From Roseburia sp. CAG:303 (lineage in GTDB: Bacteria > Bacillota > Clostridia > Lachnospirales > Lachnospiraceae): a DNA stretch of 6,696 nucleotides. Within the stretch, counting starts at the first letter, position 1; every line of letters starts with the position of its first letter. The notes under the pieces are model-generated. The model had not been told where the DNA came from. It searched no databases and saw only the letters and a list, made by a program, of their open reading frames with translations. The stretch spans positions 1 through 6,696 of the forward strand of contig FR900138.1 in NCBI GenBank assembly GCA_000437755.1. The letters are read 5' to 3'. The translations under genes were made by a program, and so were the position numbers. Shown piece by piece: positions 1 to 5,740 of this stretch.

Positions 1-60
1 GAGATAAGTTATGAGTTTCGCAATTACATAAATTCCAGTAAAGAAGAAAAGGAGTTGTAA
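1..60 (+). CDS. Possible 3' end of an upstream gene (partial)
   Basis: Frame 1 is open from the window edge to a TAA at 58-60 and encodes 19 residues, EISYEFRNYINSSKEEKEL, with a charged tail typical of a C-terminus. The other two forward frames are closed within the first 13 bases. The ribosome site of the next gene (AAAAGGAG, 47-54) lies inside this frame and the next ATG is 2 bp after the stop, as in a tightly packed operon. Twenty open codons are not significant alone, so the support is mainly positional. No function can be assigned. Confidence 0.4.
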   Translation, partial: EISYEFRNYINSSKEEKEL

Positions 61-62
61 AA

Positions 63-365
63 ATGGTCAGACATGTTATTTTATGGAAATTAAAGGAAGA
101 ATTGTCGGAAGAGGAAAAGAAAACTATTTCCGCGGATATTAAGAAGAATCTGGAAGCTTTGGTAGGAGTTGTTCCGGGGCTTGTAAGCCTTGAGATCGGA
201 AGAAATCCGCTGCCATCTTCCAATGCGGATGTAATGCTTGACAGCCTGTTAGAAGATGAAGCAGCATTAAAGGGATATCAGACACATCCGGAGCATATAA
301 AAGCAGCAGATACTTATGTGCGTCCTTATACGGAAGTCCGCATGTGCCTGGATTACGAAAAATAA
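63..365 (+). CDS. Dabb (stress-responsive alpha/beta barrel) family protein
   Basis: This is a 100-residue protein, the usual length for a single-domain Dabb protein (dimeric alpha/beta ferredoxin-like barrel). Visible family hallmarks are the N-terminal strand HVILWKLK (residues 4-11), a V-P-G-L turn near residue 37 before the second strand, and the block YQTHPEH at residues 72-78, followed by a closing strand ending in LDYEK. Family members form small dimeric barrels. A few are enzymes (for example polyketide or olivetolic acid cyclases), but most bacterial ones, including this type, have no known reaction. The start is supported by AAAAGGAG at 47-54, 8 nt before the ATG. It may be the last gene of an operon entering from the left. 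Its stop lies 2 bp from the stop of the convergent tetR gene, and no terminator separates them. The fold assignment is solid and the role is unknown. Confidence 0.9.
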   Translation: MVRHVILWKLKEELSEEEKKTISADIKKNLEALVGVVPGLVSLEIGRNPLPSSNADVMLDSLLEDEAALKGYQTHPEHIKAADTYVRPYTEVRMCLDYEK

Positions 366-367
366 CA

Positions 368-907
368 TCAGCATGTCCGGACAAGCGGGATGCCAAGACA
401 GTTGCAGAATTCTGCTGAAATGGCTTCTATACTTTCCGGGCAGTTATTTTTTAACCAGATAAGTCCGGCATTCATTAAAGCACCGCTGAAAATATAGAGA
501 CGGTATTTCTGGATGGAAGTGCATGGCATGACACCGGCATTTTCCTCCACGAATCTGTTCAGGGCTTCTAACAGGGAAGCACCAAGTCCGACATGGCAGA
601 GTGCAAGAATGTACTTGCGGTAAGTTTTTAAATAAGTAAAAATGTGGCAGACATTGCGGTAGCTGTAATACTCCGTGAGGTCATAGGCCGCTTCGTTATT
701 AAAATCATGGAAAATTTCTATGACAAAGGTGACAAGAATATCTTCTTTGGATTCGTAATTACGATAGAAGGAGGCTCTTGCCACCTTTGCTTCTTCTATG
801 ATATCCGTAACCGTTATATTGGAAAAATCCTTTTTGTCCATCAATGCAAATAATGCTTCTGTAATATTTTTCTTTACCCTTAAATTAGCCTCTTTTCTTT
901 TATCCAT
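368..907 (-). CDS. TetR/AcrR family transcriptional regulator
   Basis: This is a 179-residue one-component DNA-binding repressor. Residues about 9-56 form the TetR_N helix-turn-helix: a helix at 10-23, then ITVTDIIEEAKVARASFY (31-48) and the RNYESKEDIL segment that ends the domain. The remainder is an all-helical ligand-binding and dimerisation domain. Its last part (YRLYIFSGALMNAGLIWL, 135-152) is typical of small TetR_C domains in Firmicutes. The frame extends upstream to an ATG at 956-958, but that ATG has no ribosome site, whereas the ATG at 905-907 has AAGGATGGG 8 nt upstream and places the first helix at the usual distance from the N-terminus, so I chose 907. It is divergent from the radical SAM gene across a 15-bp-repeat operator that overlaps its own promoter, which implies autorepression plus control of that enzyme. 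The ligand cannot be read from the sequence. Confidence 0.93.
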   Translation of the reverse strand: MDKRKEANLRVKKNITEALFALMDKKDFSNITVTDIIEEAKVARASFYRNYESKEDILVTFVIEIFHDFNNEAAYDLTEYYSYRNVCHIFTYLKTYRKYILALCHVGLGASLLEALNRFVEENAGVMPCTSIQKYRLYIFSGALMNAGLIWLKNNCPESIEAISAEFCNCLGIPLVRTC

Positions 908-911
908 AAAA

Positions 912-920
912 CCCATCCTT
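912..920 (-). promoter_or_regulatory. Ribosome binding site that sets the tetR start
   Basis: On the minus strand, AAGGATGGG lies just upstream of the ATG at 905-907, with 8 nt between AAGGA and the start. The in-frame ATG 51 bases further upstream has only A/T-rich sequence in front of it. This favours the 179-residue product over a 196-residue one. Confidence 0.7.
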
Positions 921-984
921 TTCTGATAAATGATACATTTTTTTAAATATTGGCTCATATTGTAATATTGTGTTGTGTCTTATA

Positions 985-1044
985 ATCTGATACAATTATA
1001 TCTGATATATTTGTATCTGGTATAATTGTATCAGATACAAACGG
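985..1044. repeat. Four tandem 15-bp repeats forming a TetR operator array
   Basis: Four copies with an exact 15-bp period start at 985, 1000, 1015 and 1030: ATCTGATACAATTAT, ATCTGATATATTTGT, ATCTGGTATAATTGT and the degenerate ATCAGATACAAACGG. The repeat is itself palindromic, so the array reads as overlapping palindromes. One series has the form GTATC-W-GATAC, centred at 988, 1003, 1018 and 1033; the copy at 1028-1038 is a perfect GTATC-A-GATAC. The other has the form GATAYAATTRTATC, centred between them. Overall, 985-1000 and 1021-1036 are perfect 16-bp inverted repeats. The position between tetR and its divergent neighbour, covering both promoters, makes this the probable binding array for several TetR dimers. 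That function is inferred; the repeats are directly visible. Confidence 0.85.
1018..1026 (+). promoter_or_regulatory. Extended -10 promoter of the radical SAM gene
   Basis: TGG-TATAAT at 1018-1026 is a consensus extended -10 element. No good -35 is seen 16-18 bp upstream (around 997-1004), which is common for extended -10 promoters. Transcription would begin near 1033, leaving a leader of about 55 nt. The element lies inside the third operator repeat, so bound repressor would block it. A weaker alternative is TTGTGT (968-973) with TACAAT (991-996), spaced 17 bp. Confidence 0.6.
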
Positions 1045-1052
1045 AATGTCAA
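1025..1052 (-). promoter_or_regulatory. tetR promoter
   Basis: On the minus strand, TTGACA (1047-1052) is followed after 16 bp by TACAAT (1025-1030). Transcription would start near 1018 and run through a leader of about 110 nt to the tetR ATG at 907. The -10 box overlaps the -10 of the opposing promoter by two bases, and the spacer and -10 lie in operator repeats 3 and 4. Simultaneous use of both promoters therefore looks impossible, and both should be repressible by the same protein. Confidence 0.6.
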
Positions 1053-1087
1053 CACAATAGATAAAAGAAAGGAACAGGTGAGGAAAG

Positions 1088-2461
1088 ATGGAAAAGAAAA
1101 TGACGCATGCCATAGAACGTAAGGCATTTGAGGTTGCTATTGATGCAGCAATAAAACACACAAATAAGGATCGTTCCAAAGCACTCCTGCAGTTAGTAGA
1201 TCTTATGGAAAAGACACTGGGAGACGGCTGGAGTCCGCAGGCATATGAGGCTCTCAGAGAGATATTCCGGGATGAGAACAGTAAATGGATGCAGTATGCC
1301 AATCATCTGTTAGATAATACAGATCCGAAACTGATTAAGATGGCAATGTTAAATCTCGGTTATGAAGCAGGCTTCCGCGGATTTAATATTGCAAGAAAGA
1401 ATGCGGAAAAATACGGTTGCTCCATACCATGGGTATTATTACTCGATCCGACCAGTGCATGCAACCTTCACTGTACGGGCTGCTGGGCAGCAGAATATGG
1501 AAACCGGCTGAATCTCAGCTTTGAAGATATGGACAGCATATGCACCCAGGCGGAAGAACTTGGAATCCATGCATTCCTGCTTACAGGGGGCGAACCGCTC
1601 GTGCGTAAGGCAGATGTTATCCGACTCTGCGAGAAGCATAAGGAAAGTGCATTCCACTGCTTTACAAACGGAACACTGATAGACGAAGATTTCTGTAAGG
1701 AAATGCTGCGGGTGGGGAATTTTGTCCCGTCCATCAGTCTGGAAGGCTTTGAAAAGGAAAATGATGCCAGAAGAGGAGCTGGAACATTTAACAAAGTCAT
1801 GCATGCCATGGATCTGATGAAAAAGTACAAACTCCTGTTCGGAACATCCATCTGTTATACCAGTCTGAATTATAAGACGGTCACATCCGATGAATTCCTT
1901 GATATGATTATAGAAAAAGGTGTAAGTTACACCTGGTATTTCCATTATATGCCGGTTGGGAATGATGCGTCCACTGATTTACTGCTGAATCCACAGCAGA
2001 GAAAGTATATGTTCCACCGTGTTCGAGAAATCCGTGATTTTAAGGGCGGAAAACCAATTATGGCGATTGATTTCCAGAATGACGGACAGTTTGTGGAAGG
2101 CTGCGTGGCAGGCGGAAAATATTACTGCCATATCAATCCGAACGGCGATGTAGAGCCTTGCGTATTCATTCATTATTCCAATGCAAATATTCATGAAAAA
2201 TCACTTCTGGAATGTCTGCAGCAGCCATTATTTAAAGCGTATCAGGAAAACCAGCCGTTTAATGGCAATATGCTCCAGCCATGTCCGATGTTGGAAAATC
2301 CTGAGAAATTAAAAGAACTGGTACATAAAACAGGGGCAAAATCAACCGATTTGGAATCAAAAGAAGAGTGCGATCATTTATGTGCAAAATGTGAGCATTA
2401 TGCACAGGACTGGGCACCGACCGCAAAGAAACTCTGGGAACAGGAAAGGTCCGCAAAATAA
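1088..2461 (+). CDS. Radical SAM enzyme with SPASM-like cysteine-rich C-terminus
   Basis: This 457-residue enzyme should use a [4Fe-4S] cluster to cleave S-adenosylmethionine and start radical chemistry. The cluster motif CNLHCTGC (Cys125, Cys129, Cys132) is preceded by the strand WVLLLDPTSA and followed by the SAM-binding LLTGGEP (164-170). About 110 residues of mostly helical sequence come before the core. The C-terminus has C339-x13-G353-x4-C358, matching the first half of the SPASM pattern, plus Cys347, Cys399, and C428-x3-C432-x2-C435; these could hold one or two auxiliary clusters. AGGTGAGG (1076-1083) supports the start. It has no adjacent precursor peptide, maturation partner or transporter, which argues against RiPP maturation. 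HpnH-type and lipid-modifying radical SAM proteins share the general layout. A membrane-spanning (diabolic acid) lipid synthase is one candidate role, held at low confidence. The radical SAM class is certain; the substrate is unknown. Confidence 0.95.
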   Translation: MEKKMTHAIERKAFEVAIDAAIKHTNKDRSKALLQLVDLMEKTLGDGWSPQAYEALREIFRDENSKWMQYANHLLDNTDPKLIKMAMLNLGYEAGFRGFNIARKNAEKYGCSIPWVLLLDPTSACNLHCTGCWAAEYGNRLNLSFEDMDSICTQAEELGIHAFLLTGGEPLVRKADVIRLCEKHKESAFHCFTNGTLIDEDFCKEMLRVGNFVPSISLEGFEKENDARRGAGTFNKVMHAMDLMKKYKLLFGTSICYTSLNYKTVTSDEFLDMIIEKGVSYTWYFHYMPVGNDASTDLLLNPQQRKYMFHRVREIRDFKGGKPIMAIDFQNDGQFVEGCVAGGKYYCHINPNGDVEPCVFIHYSNANIHEKSLLECLQQPLFKAYQENQPFNGNMLQPCPMLENPEKLKELVHKTGAKSTDLESKEECDHLCAKCEHYAQDWAPTAKKLWEQERSAK

Positions 2462-2486
2462 AAAGGTCATACAAGATGGTCATATA

Positions 2487-2537
2487 ACATGAGAAAAGGG
2501 AGAACCATGATAAAAATGGTTCTCCCTTTTCTCATGT
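2487..2537 (+). terminator. Long perfect hairpin, probable terminator of the radical SAM gene
   Basis: The arms 2487-2508 and 2516-2537 pair over 22 bp without a mismatch, around a 7-nt loop. The core stem GGGAGAACCA / TGGTTCTCCC is flanked by AAAA on the left and TTTT (2527-2530) on the right, so it can act as an intrinsic terminator in either direction, although the T run is short and is followed by CTC. It sits 25 bp after the radical SAM stop and upstream of the importer promoter. Confidence 0.7.
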
Positions 2538-2594
2538 GGGCTTAGACTTTTTAACCTTGGCATTGTATTTTATTTCGTACATGCAAAAAAGTAT

Positions 2595-2623
2595 TTGACA
2601 AATCATGCACTTATATATATACT
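2595..2623 (+). promoter_or_regulatory. Strong sigma-A type promoter of the importer operon
   Basis: A perfect -35 TTGACA (2595-2600) and a -10 TATACT (2618-2623) are separated by the optimal 17 bp. Transcription should start near 2630, leaving a leader of about 87 nt before the first permease. A promoter this close to consensus would be strong if unregulated, which fits the operator-like inverted repeat just downstream. Confidence 0.85.
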
Positions 2624-2624
2624 A

Positions 2625-2645
2625 TTCCTATAGTAAATATAGGAA
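2625..2645. promoter_or_regulatory. 21-bp inverted repeat at the importer transcription start, probable operator
   Basis: The arms TTCCTATA (2625-2632) and TATAGGAA (2638-2645) are perfectly complementary around a 5-bp spacer, GTAAA. The site begins 2 bp after the -10 box and covers the predicted start, the classic place for a repressor to block transcription. An 8-5-8 A/T-rich dyad with GG/CC steps resembles sites of Rrf2-family regulators. A CymR-like cysteine regulator would suit the cysteine-type importer downstream. The dyad is directly visible; the identity of the regulator is inferred and no regulator gene for it lies in the window. Confidence 0.6.
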
Positions 2646-2716
2646 ATAAAAATGCGAAACTGGGACATGAGTGTGGGAATATAATATATTAGGGAGAATA
2701 CTATGGAGAGAACACT

Positions 2717-3376
2717 ATGGATATCAGATTTATGCAGGAACAGCTTCCGTTATACACCGAGGCTGCGAAAATTACAATTTATATAGCGTTAATTGGAATT
2801 GTATGTTCCGTTCTTCTGGGAATGATTTGCAGTATTGTGCGGTATTTCCGCATACCGGTATTATCATGGATTGTTTCGTGTTATATTGAGCTTTCAAGAA
2901 ATACACCACTGCTGATACAGCTTTTCTTCCTGTACTTCGGACTTCCGAAAGCGGGAATTGTCCTGACTTCCGAAGCCTGTGCGATCATCGGACTGACCTT
3001 CCAGGGGGGAAGTTACATGGCGGAAGTATTTCGGAGCGGACTTGAGAATGTATCGACGATTCAGAAAGAATCCGCACTTGCACTGGGAATGAAGAAGAGC
3101 CAGGTATTGATTCACATTATACTGCCCCAGGCACTGGCAAATTCCATTCCTGCAATATGCGCAAATATGATCTTCCTGATAAAGGAAACTTCCGTATTTT
3201 CAGCGGTAGCACTTGCGGATCTGATGTTTGTGACAAAAGATATGATAGGAATATATTATAAAACAGATGAAGCACTGTTTATGCTGGTAATCGCATATCT
3301 GGTTATCTTATTACCGGTATCACTGCTCTGCTCACTGGTAGAAAGGAGAATCCGCTATGGAGAATATGGGACTTGA
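2717..3376 (+). CDS. Polar amino acid ABC importer, permease subunit 1 (HisM/GlnP type)
   Basis: This is a 219-residue inner-membrane subunit of the polar amino acid uptake family. About five hydrophobic segments are visible, near residues 15-43, 51-80, 85-104, 130-165 and 186-206. The cytoplasmic coupling loop is at 118-139 (ESALALGMKKSQVLIHIILP and following), with the conserved Gly124 and the I-L-P-Q sequence; it docks on the ATPase. ELSRNTPLLIQLFFLYF (58-74) is a second family hallmark. The start at 2717 has GGAGAG at 2705-2710, 6 nt upstream. The duplicated upstream ATG at 2703 is out of frame, and Met6 (2732) is a less likely alternative. It is the first gene of the operon, and its 3' end overlaps the second permease gene by 20 bp, suggesting translational coupling and a heterodimeric pore. 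Confidence 0.93.
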   Translation: MDIRFMQEQLPLYTEAAKITIYIALIGIVCSVLLGMICSIVRYFRIPVLSWIVSCYIELSRNTPLLIQLFFLYFGLPKAGIVLTSEACAIIGLTFQGGSYMAEVFRSGLENVSTIQKESALALGMKKSQVLIHIILPQALANSIPAICANMIFLIKETSVFSAVALADLMFVTKDMIGIYYKTDEALFMLVIAYLVILLPVSLLCSLVERRIRYGEYGT

Positions 3377-4034
3377 GCTTTTATTTAAAGGAAATAATTT
3401 TTTAAGACTGTGGGGCGGCTTATGGATTACACTCAGGATTGCACTGATTTCCATGCTGTTTTCAATGATTCTCGGATTCTTCCTTGGAATTATCATGAGG
3501 ATAAAAAATCCGGTATTGAAAGTCATCTGCCGCATCTATCTAGAGATTGTCCGGATTATGCCGCAGCTGGTGCTGCTGTTCCTGGTTTATTTTGGAGCGG
3601 CAAAGCATCTCGGTGTCAATATGTCAGGAGAAGGTGCAGCCGTACTGGTGTTTACATTCTGGGGAACGGCAGAGATGGGAGATCTGGTCAGAAGTGCACT
3701 TGGGGCAATCCCGAAGCATCAGTATGAGAGTGGATATGGACTGGGACTGACAAAATGGCAGGTTTATCTGTATATTATATTACCGCAGACAATCCGCAGG
3801 TTATTGCCATCGGCAATTAATCTGCTGACCAGAATGATTAAGACCACGAGTCTTGTCGTCCTAATTGGAGTTGTCGAAGTAGTTAAGGTAGGAAAACAGA
3901 TTATAGATGCCGGCAGATATACGAATCCGGATGCTGCTATCTGGATATACGGAGCGATTTTCCTGATGTATTTTGTTATCTGTTTTCCGTTTTCAAGATT
4001 ATCGGCAGTGCTGGAAAAGCGGCTGGCTGATTAG
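3357..4034 (+). CDS. Polar amino acid ABC importer, permease subunit 2
   Basis: This 225-residue membrane protein is homologous to, but clearly diverged from, the preceding permease, so the pore is probably a heterodimer as in GltJ-GltK type systems. Hydrophobic segments lie near residues 22-47, 55-82, 92-115, 135-175 and 195-215. The ATPase-coupling loop is at 124-145 (ESGYGLGLTKWQVYLYIILP and following), with Gly130 and I-L-P-Q as in subunit 1. YLEIVRIMPQLVLLFLVYFG (61-80) matches the family ELxRxxPxLxQLF region, with Met in place of the usual Thr before Pro. AAAGGAG at 3342-3348 supports the start. It begins inside the end of permease 1 and ends 17 bp before the ATPase gene. The substrate cannot be told from this subunit. 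Confidence 0.93.
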   Translation: MENMGLELLFKGNNFLRLWGGLWITLRIALISMLFSMILGFFLGIIMRIKNPVLKVICRIYLEIVRIMPQLVLLFLVYFGAAKHLGVNMSGEGAAVLVFTFWGTAEMGDLVRSALGAIPKHQYESGYGLGLTKWQVYLYIILPQTIRRLLPSAINLLTRMIKTTSLVVLIGVVEVVKVGKQIIDAGRYTNPDAAIWIYGAIFLMYFVICFPFSRLSAVLEKRLAD

Positions 4035-4051
4035 AAACAGGAGGAGAAAAA

Positions 4052-4810
4052 ATGTCAGATCATATTTTAGAAGTAGAACATTTGAAAAAATCATATGTAA
4101 AAGACCATCCTATTCTGGATGATATTTCATTTGCGATAAATAAAGGAGAAGTCGTTGTGCTATTAGGACCATCCGGCTGTGGAAAAAGTACATTTTTACG
4201 ATGTCTGAATCAGCTGGAAAGTATCGATGAAGGAGTCATAAAGTTAAATAATGTCAGCTTCGCAGAAGAAAAGAAACAACATAAAATCAGGGAAAAGATA
4301 GGAATGGTATTCCAGAGCTACGATTTGTTTCCTAATATGACCATTATGAAAAATCTTGTGCTTGCTCCATGCAAAGTGCAAAAACGACAGAAGCAGGAGG
4401 TAGAACAGGAAGCAGCAAAGCTTTTAAGCCGTGTGGGACTTGCTGAGAAAGCGGACAGTTATCCAAGACAGCTCTCCGGAGGCCAGAAGCAGAGAGTTGC
4501 AATCGTAAGGGCATTGCTGATGCATCCGGAAATTCTGCTGCTGGATGAGATCACAGCTGCACTTGACCCCGAGATGGTAAGAGAAGTACTTCAGGTTGTG
4601 CTGGAACTGGCAAAAGACGGAATGACCATGATTATCGTTACCCATGAGATGGAATTTGCAAAAGCAGTCGCAGACCGTATTGTATTTTTAGACCAGGGAA
4701 AAATTGTAGAAGAAAATACACCGGAAGAATTTTTTGCCCATCCGAAAACGGAACGTGCGCAGAAATTCTTAAATAGTTTTCATTATGAACTTGTACACCA
4801 TAATCTGTAA
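4052..4810 (+). CDS. Polar amino acid ABC importer, ATPase subunit (GlnQ/HisP type)
   Basis: This 252-residue cytoplasmic ATPase powers the importer. All nucleotide-binding motifs are intact: Walker A GPSGCGKST (39-47), Q-loop Gln88, signature LSGGQ (141-145), Walker B ILLLDE (161-166) with catalytic Glu166, D-loop ALDPE (170-174) and switch His198. The residue after DE is Ile rather than the common Pro, a tolerated variation. The length is usual for the GlnQ/HisP group and there is no extra C-terminal regulatory domain like that of MetN or MalK. A strong AGGAGGAG site (4039-4046) precedes the ATG by 5 nt. It lies third in the operon; its stop is 28 bp before the start of the binding-protein gene. 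Confidence 0.96.
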   Translation: MSDHILEVEHLKKSYVKDHPILDDISFAINKGEVVVLLGPSGCGKSTFLRCLNQLESIDEGVIKLNNVSFAEEKKQHKIREKIGMVFQSYDLFPNMTIMKNLVLAPCKVQKRQKQEVEQEAAKLLSRVGLAEKADSYPRQLSGGQKQRVAIVRALLMHPEILLLDEITAALDPEMVREVLQVVLELAKDGMTMIIVTHEMEFAKAVADRIVFLDQGKIVEENTPEEFFAHPKTERAQKFLNSFHYELVHHNL

Positions 4811-4823
4811 TTATGCAGGAATT

Positions 4824-4832
4824 AAAAGGAGG
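4824..4832 (+). promoter_or_regulatory. Ribosome binding site that sets the binding-protein start
   Basis: AAAAGGAGG lies 6 nt before the ATG at 4839. The same frame has an ATG at 4785, inside the ATPase gene, but that start has no comparable site and would put 18 polar residues ahead of a lipoprotein signal peptide. The start at 4839 is therefore preferred. Confidence 0.85.
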
Positions 4833-4838
4833 AAAAAG

Positions 4839-5708
4839 ATGAAGAAGAGAATTTTAAGTTTTATTTTAGTATTGGGACTTTTGGCACTCATGCTGACAGG
4901 CTGTACGTCCGACAGTAAGGATTCCGGAAGCAGCACAAAGACAGCAAAGGCAAGAACTTTAGAAGAAATTAAAAAAGACGGAAAAATCCGAATCGGTGTA
5001 TTCAGTGATAAGAATCCGTTTGGTTATGTGGATGAAAATGGTAAAGTCCAGGGCTATGATATCTATTTTGCAAAGAGAATTGCCAAAGACTTATTAGGCA
5101 GTGAAGATGCCGTAGAATTTGTTTATGTGGAAGCAGCGAGCCGTGTAGAATATCTTCAGTCAGGAAAAGTAGACATTACACTGGCAAACTTTACCGTAAC
5201 AGAGGAAAGAAGCGAGAAGGTAGATTTTGCACTTCCTTACATGAAGGTGGCACTTGGTGTTGTATCACCAGATTCCGAACTGATTAAGAGTGTCGATGAT
5301 CTGGATGGAAAGAACCTCATCGTTGTAAAAGGAACAACAGCGGAAACCTATTTTTCAGAAAACTATCCGAATGTAAAATTAACAAAATTTGATGAATACC
5401 AGGAAGCCTATGACGCACTTGCCGATGGAAGAGGAGATGCATTCTCTACTGACAATACTGAAGTGCTTGCGTGGGCAATGAAGAACAAAGGATTTACCGT
5501 AGGAATCGAATCACTTGGTAATGTGGATGCCATTGCACCTGCAGTACAGAAGGGCAATACCGAATTATTAAACTGGCTCAATGAGGAAATTAAGACACTG
5601 GGCGAGGAACAGTTCTTCCATGCAGATTATGAAGCAACACTGCGTAGTGTATACGGCGAGGACGCTGATGCAGATCAGCTCGTTGTAGAAGGCGGCGTAA
5701 TGGAATAA
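4839..5708 (+). CDS. Amino acid ABC importer lipoprotein, solute-binding protein (CjaA-like, probably cysteine)
   Basis: This is a 289-residue extracellular receptor anchored to the membrane by lipid. A signal peptide, MKKRILSFILVLGLLALMLT, ends in the lipobox LTGC with lipidated Cys22; a Ser/Lys-rich linker follows to about residue 40. Residues 48-270 are an SBP_bac_3 two-lobe domain starting KIRIGVFSDKNPFGYVD. Likely ligand-contacting residues of the family are in ANFTVTEER (116-124, Arg124 for the carboxylate) and Asp205 in FSTDN (amino group). Several stretches, including YDIYFAKRIAKDLLG, VDITLANFT, PYMKVALGV, EEQFFH and the ending VVEGG, recall Campylobacter CjaA, whose structure holds cysteine. 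That comparison is from memory, so cysteine is an informed inference; cystine, glutamate or aspartate remain possible. It is the last gene of the operon, followed by a terminator. Confidence 0.93.
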   Translation: MKKRILSFILVLGLLALMLTGCTSDSKDSGSSTKTAKARTLEEIKKDGKIRIGVFSDKNPFGYVDENGKVQGYDIYFAKRIAKDLLGSEDAVEFVYVEAASRVEYLQSGKVDITLANFTVTEERSEKVDFALPYMKVALGVVSPDSELIKSVDDLDGKNLIVVKGTTAETYFSENYPNVKLTKFDEYQEAYDALADGRGDAFSTDNTEVLAWAMKNKGFTVGIESLGNVDAIAPAVQKGNTELLNWLNEEIKTLGEEQFFHADYEATLRSVYGEDADADQLVVEGGVME

Positions 5709-5740
5709 AGAATAATCTGAAAAATAAATAAAGATTAGAG

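Noticed and set aside
374..383. Perfect 10-bp palindrome TGTCCGGACA near the tetR 3' end
   Set aside because: It lies within coding sequence, has no loop or T run to act as a terminator, and is short enough to arise by chance.
985..1044. Short regularly spaced repeats as a CRISPR array
   Set aside because: The 15-bp units are directly adjacent with no unique spacers, are too short for CRISPR repeats, and lie between divergent genes with no cas genes nearby. An operator array explains them better.
955..1302. A 115-codon minus-strand open frame across the tetR/radical SAM spacer
   Set aside because: It covers the operator array and the start of the radical SAM gene on the opposite strand and shows no recognisable domain.
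2507..2545. A 12-residue open frame (MIKMVLPFLMWA) preceded by a good ribosome-like site, AAAAGGGAG
   Set aside because: Both the apparent ribosome site and the coding bases are the two arms of the perfect hairpin, so base-pairing symmetry explains the sequence without invoking a peptide.
2557..2583. TTGGCA followed by TACATG as a second promoter upstream of the importer
   Set aside because: The spacing is 15 bp with a poor -10, while a far better promoter lies just downstream at 2595-2623.
2652..2684. A 10-residue leader open frame (MRNWDMSVGI) in the importer 5' leader
   Set aside because: It has no run of regulatory codons (no Cys, one Met pair) and no alternative hairpins or terminator before the permease, so attenuation is not supported. 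The AGGA ahead of it is part of the dyad.
2630..2716. Possible riboswitch in the importer leader
   Set aside because: The leader is only about 87 nt and A/T-rich. I see no S-box, lysine or other known core motif and no terminator stem before the first gene.
3410..3727. A 105-codon open frame overlapping permease 2 in another frame
   Set aside because: It lies entirely within a well-supported membrane permease gene, has no ribosome site, and encodes no recognisable domain. It is an out-of-frame shadow.
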